This document shows positions 62,445-64,000 of a DNA stretch of 64,000 nt, in pieces. Each line of letters starts with the position of its first letter. The stretch's first letter is position 1. The notes under the pieces are model-generated. The model saw only the letters and a program-made list of their open reading frames with translations, was not told the origin of the DNA and ran no database searches. The position numbers and the translations under genes are program-made. Location of the stretch: NCBI RefSeq assembly GCF_028554725.1, contig NC_071671.1, forward strand, positions 26,281,001 through 26,345,000, read 5' to 3'. The DNA comes from Zeugodacus cucurbitae. Taxonomy: Eukaryota > Arthropoda > Insecta > Diptera > Tephritidae.

Positions 62445-63515
62445 TACTGTTATAGCAATAAAAATTCTCTTTCATATGACATCAATATCATCAAAATCGG
62501 TTGAGATTTACCGGAGTTATGACCGTTCAATGTGTTGTATATAAAGCCACATACAGCCTGCTCTGCTCTGCTTTGGTTGGCAGCGCAATTTAGCTCTGAT
62601 TTTAGTTAAGTTTCAAATTGCAGATTTCTACCAGGCGACCATAAATGTGCAGCAGGTGGACGCAGGAAAAAAATTGTTAATATGTATGTTGCGACTGCCT
62701 ATGTGCGTATGTGTGTATGTATATATGCGGGAGTATATATATATATATGTGCATAGCCATATATACCGCTCAAATGTATATATGGGTCAGCGGATGCACC
62801 TCGCTAAGCGGAAATGTTCAAACCGGAAACATTTGAACTGAACCGGAACCGGAAGCAAACAAAACAACAACCTAAACCGGATATAGAAGAAAGGAAACAG
62901 AAGTGTTAAACCGGAAGTAAATATGAATATGCCGGAAGTGCCATGAACAGGAAACACTCGCTTCATATGTAGCACCGGAAGAATGCCGTCAGGTCAACTC
63001 CTTTCCAAGTAGTTTCCTCCTGGCAACTGTCACTTCCTTTCATCTTTTACATCCTTTATATCCTAACTTCCGCTTCCAATTTCCGGTAACCCATATCCGG
63101 TTGGAGTTCGTGCTATCAGTGTTTCCGGTTCCGGTAGTACTATTTCCGGTTTGGATATTTCCGTTACACCTGGAGTTATCCGTCTTCCCATATGCATCCA
63201 CATACATATATATATTCACTGGCTGCTTACATATATACATACATTGGACATTTGCGACTTACATATTTACATGTACCACCCATTTTTTCCCGGCATCCAG
63301 CTGCTGTACATTTATCGTCGCCTGGTAGAAATCGGTAATTTGGAACTTTGCAAAAATCAGAGTTTTAAATAACGCTGCGCTGTGCACCCAAGCAGAGCAG
63401 TGCCTTAGTGTGGGTCACCACACAACACAATTTGAATGGCCATAACTTCGGTAAATCTGAACCGATTTTGGTGTCATATGAAAGGAAATTTTCACAGCTA
63501 TAACACTGGTGCATC
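62445..63515. mobile_element. Foldback-like long inverted repeat with CCGGAA clusters
   Basis: Two arms of about 330 bp are imperfect reverse complements around an axis near 62980. For example, TTTCATATGACATCAATATC with ATCGGTTGAGATTTACCGGA (62470-62515) pairs with 63445-63490, and CCAGGCGACCATAAATGTGC (62632) pairs with GTACATTTATCGTCGCCTGG (63324). Between the arms, the left half holds six CCGGAA motifs (about 62820-62985) and the right half four TTCCGG motifs (about 63080-63155), continuing the symmetry. There is no ORF. It may be a foldback or long-TIR DNA transposon; the ends are not sharply defined. Confidence 0.72.
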
Positions 63516-64000
63516 CAACTGGAATAATAGTGTAAGAGAGTACATAAAACATTCCTAGAAACTTTCACTGATATTTTGATACTTTAAGACCGGGAAAATG
63601 TTTTATTTAACCCGGTACTTCCTAGAACTTTTTTCTTTCAGATTTTTCTGAAATGAAGTACACCTATGCATTTGGACTGAAAATGAAGTCTGTTGTACGA
63701 TTCATTATATTCACTATATAACTTTTCCGGAAAATACGAAAAACCACCAGAGCACAGTGGTTCAGCTTGTATGAAGGCGCGGTCATAAATACTTACCGTT
63801 GAGATATCGCTATGAAATTTTCACCAAAAATCTAGAAAAATATTTTAAATATATATTTAAAAAATTGGCCCCATCGGACTACTAGGTCCTATAGCTCCCA
63901 TAGAACAGTAATTCTTATTATATGGCAATGATATGCAAAAATATTTCTCATGGCCATGGTTGGAGCGTCAAAACTTTCAGTAAGGCTTTGGAAAAAAAAA
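63516..64000. other. Right end of window, nothing recognised
   Basis: AT-rich sequence with no gene. It may be flank of the inverted-repeat element. Confidence 0.4.

Noticed and set aside
1..64000. CRISPR arrays, bacterial defence systems or operons
   Set aside because: The window is eukaryotic; tandem units seen are microsatellites, MITE-internal repeats or transposon tracts, with no spacer-repeat pattern.
1..64000. tRNA and rRNA genes
   Set aside because: I saw no convincing cloverleaf or rRNA core; a covariance-model scan would settle this.

Overview
The window is a eukaryotic, AT-rich piece of a higher-fly (Brachycera) genome. The evidence is spliced genes with GT/AG introns, Drosophila-type orthologues, short introns beside a 22-kb intron, and many insect transposon families (Tc1/mariner, pogo-like MITEs, a Helitron, RTE- and Jockey-type LINEs). 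A tephritid fruit fly is my best guess from the repeat families; this is inference and the species cannot be named from sequence alone. I see no CRISPR arrays, operons or prokaryotic features.

Layout. 1-2950: transposon relics (RTE fragment, Tc1-like relic, pogo-like MITE). 3279-5197 (-): a complete 3-exon sterol O-acyltransferase-type MBOAT gene. 5198-6568: shared upstream region. 6569-7701 (+): a complete 4-exon Rer1 gene. 7702-13207: Rer1 3' flank, then repeats. 13208-45156 (-): one 12-exon gene of about 32 kb encoding a 762-residue DOMON plus copper type II monooxygenase protein (MOXD1-like, Drosophila olf413). Its 22-kb intron 1 holds two mariner-like deletion derivatives, two copies of a 1.2-kb interspersed repeat, a 429-bp tandem duplication, RTE fragments and a 1-kb (ATTTT)n array ending about 20 nt before exon 2. 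Its intron 2 holds a small ankyrin-repeat gene on the opposite strand. 45157-64000: no convincing host gene, but a 5'-truncated RTE with target-site duplication, another 1.1-kb repeat copy, a 423-bp MITE with TA duplication, a dead mariner, a Jockey relic, a Helitron with both ends recognisable, and a long inverted-repeat (foldback-like) element filled with CCGGAA motifs.

The host genes belong to different processes: ER sterol-ester synthesis, ER/Golgi membrane-protein retrieval, and secretory-pathway copper monooxygenation. All are membrane or secretory proteins, but nothing suggests they form one pathway. The exon models were joined by hand using reading phase and splice consensus; every junction given keeps frame. 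The most unusual material is the palindromic CCGGAA element, the nested ankyrin gene, the giant pentanucleotide array at a splice site, and the paired mariner derivatives sharing one internal deletion.
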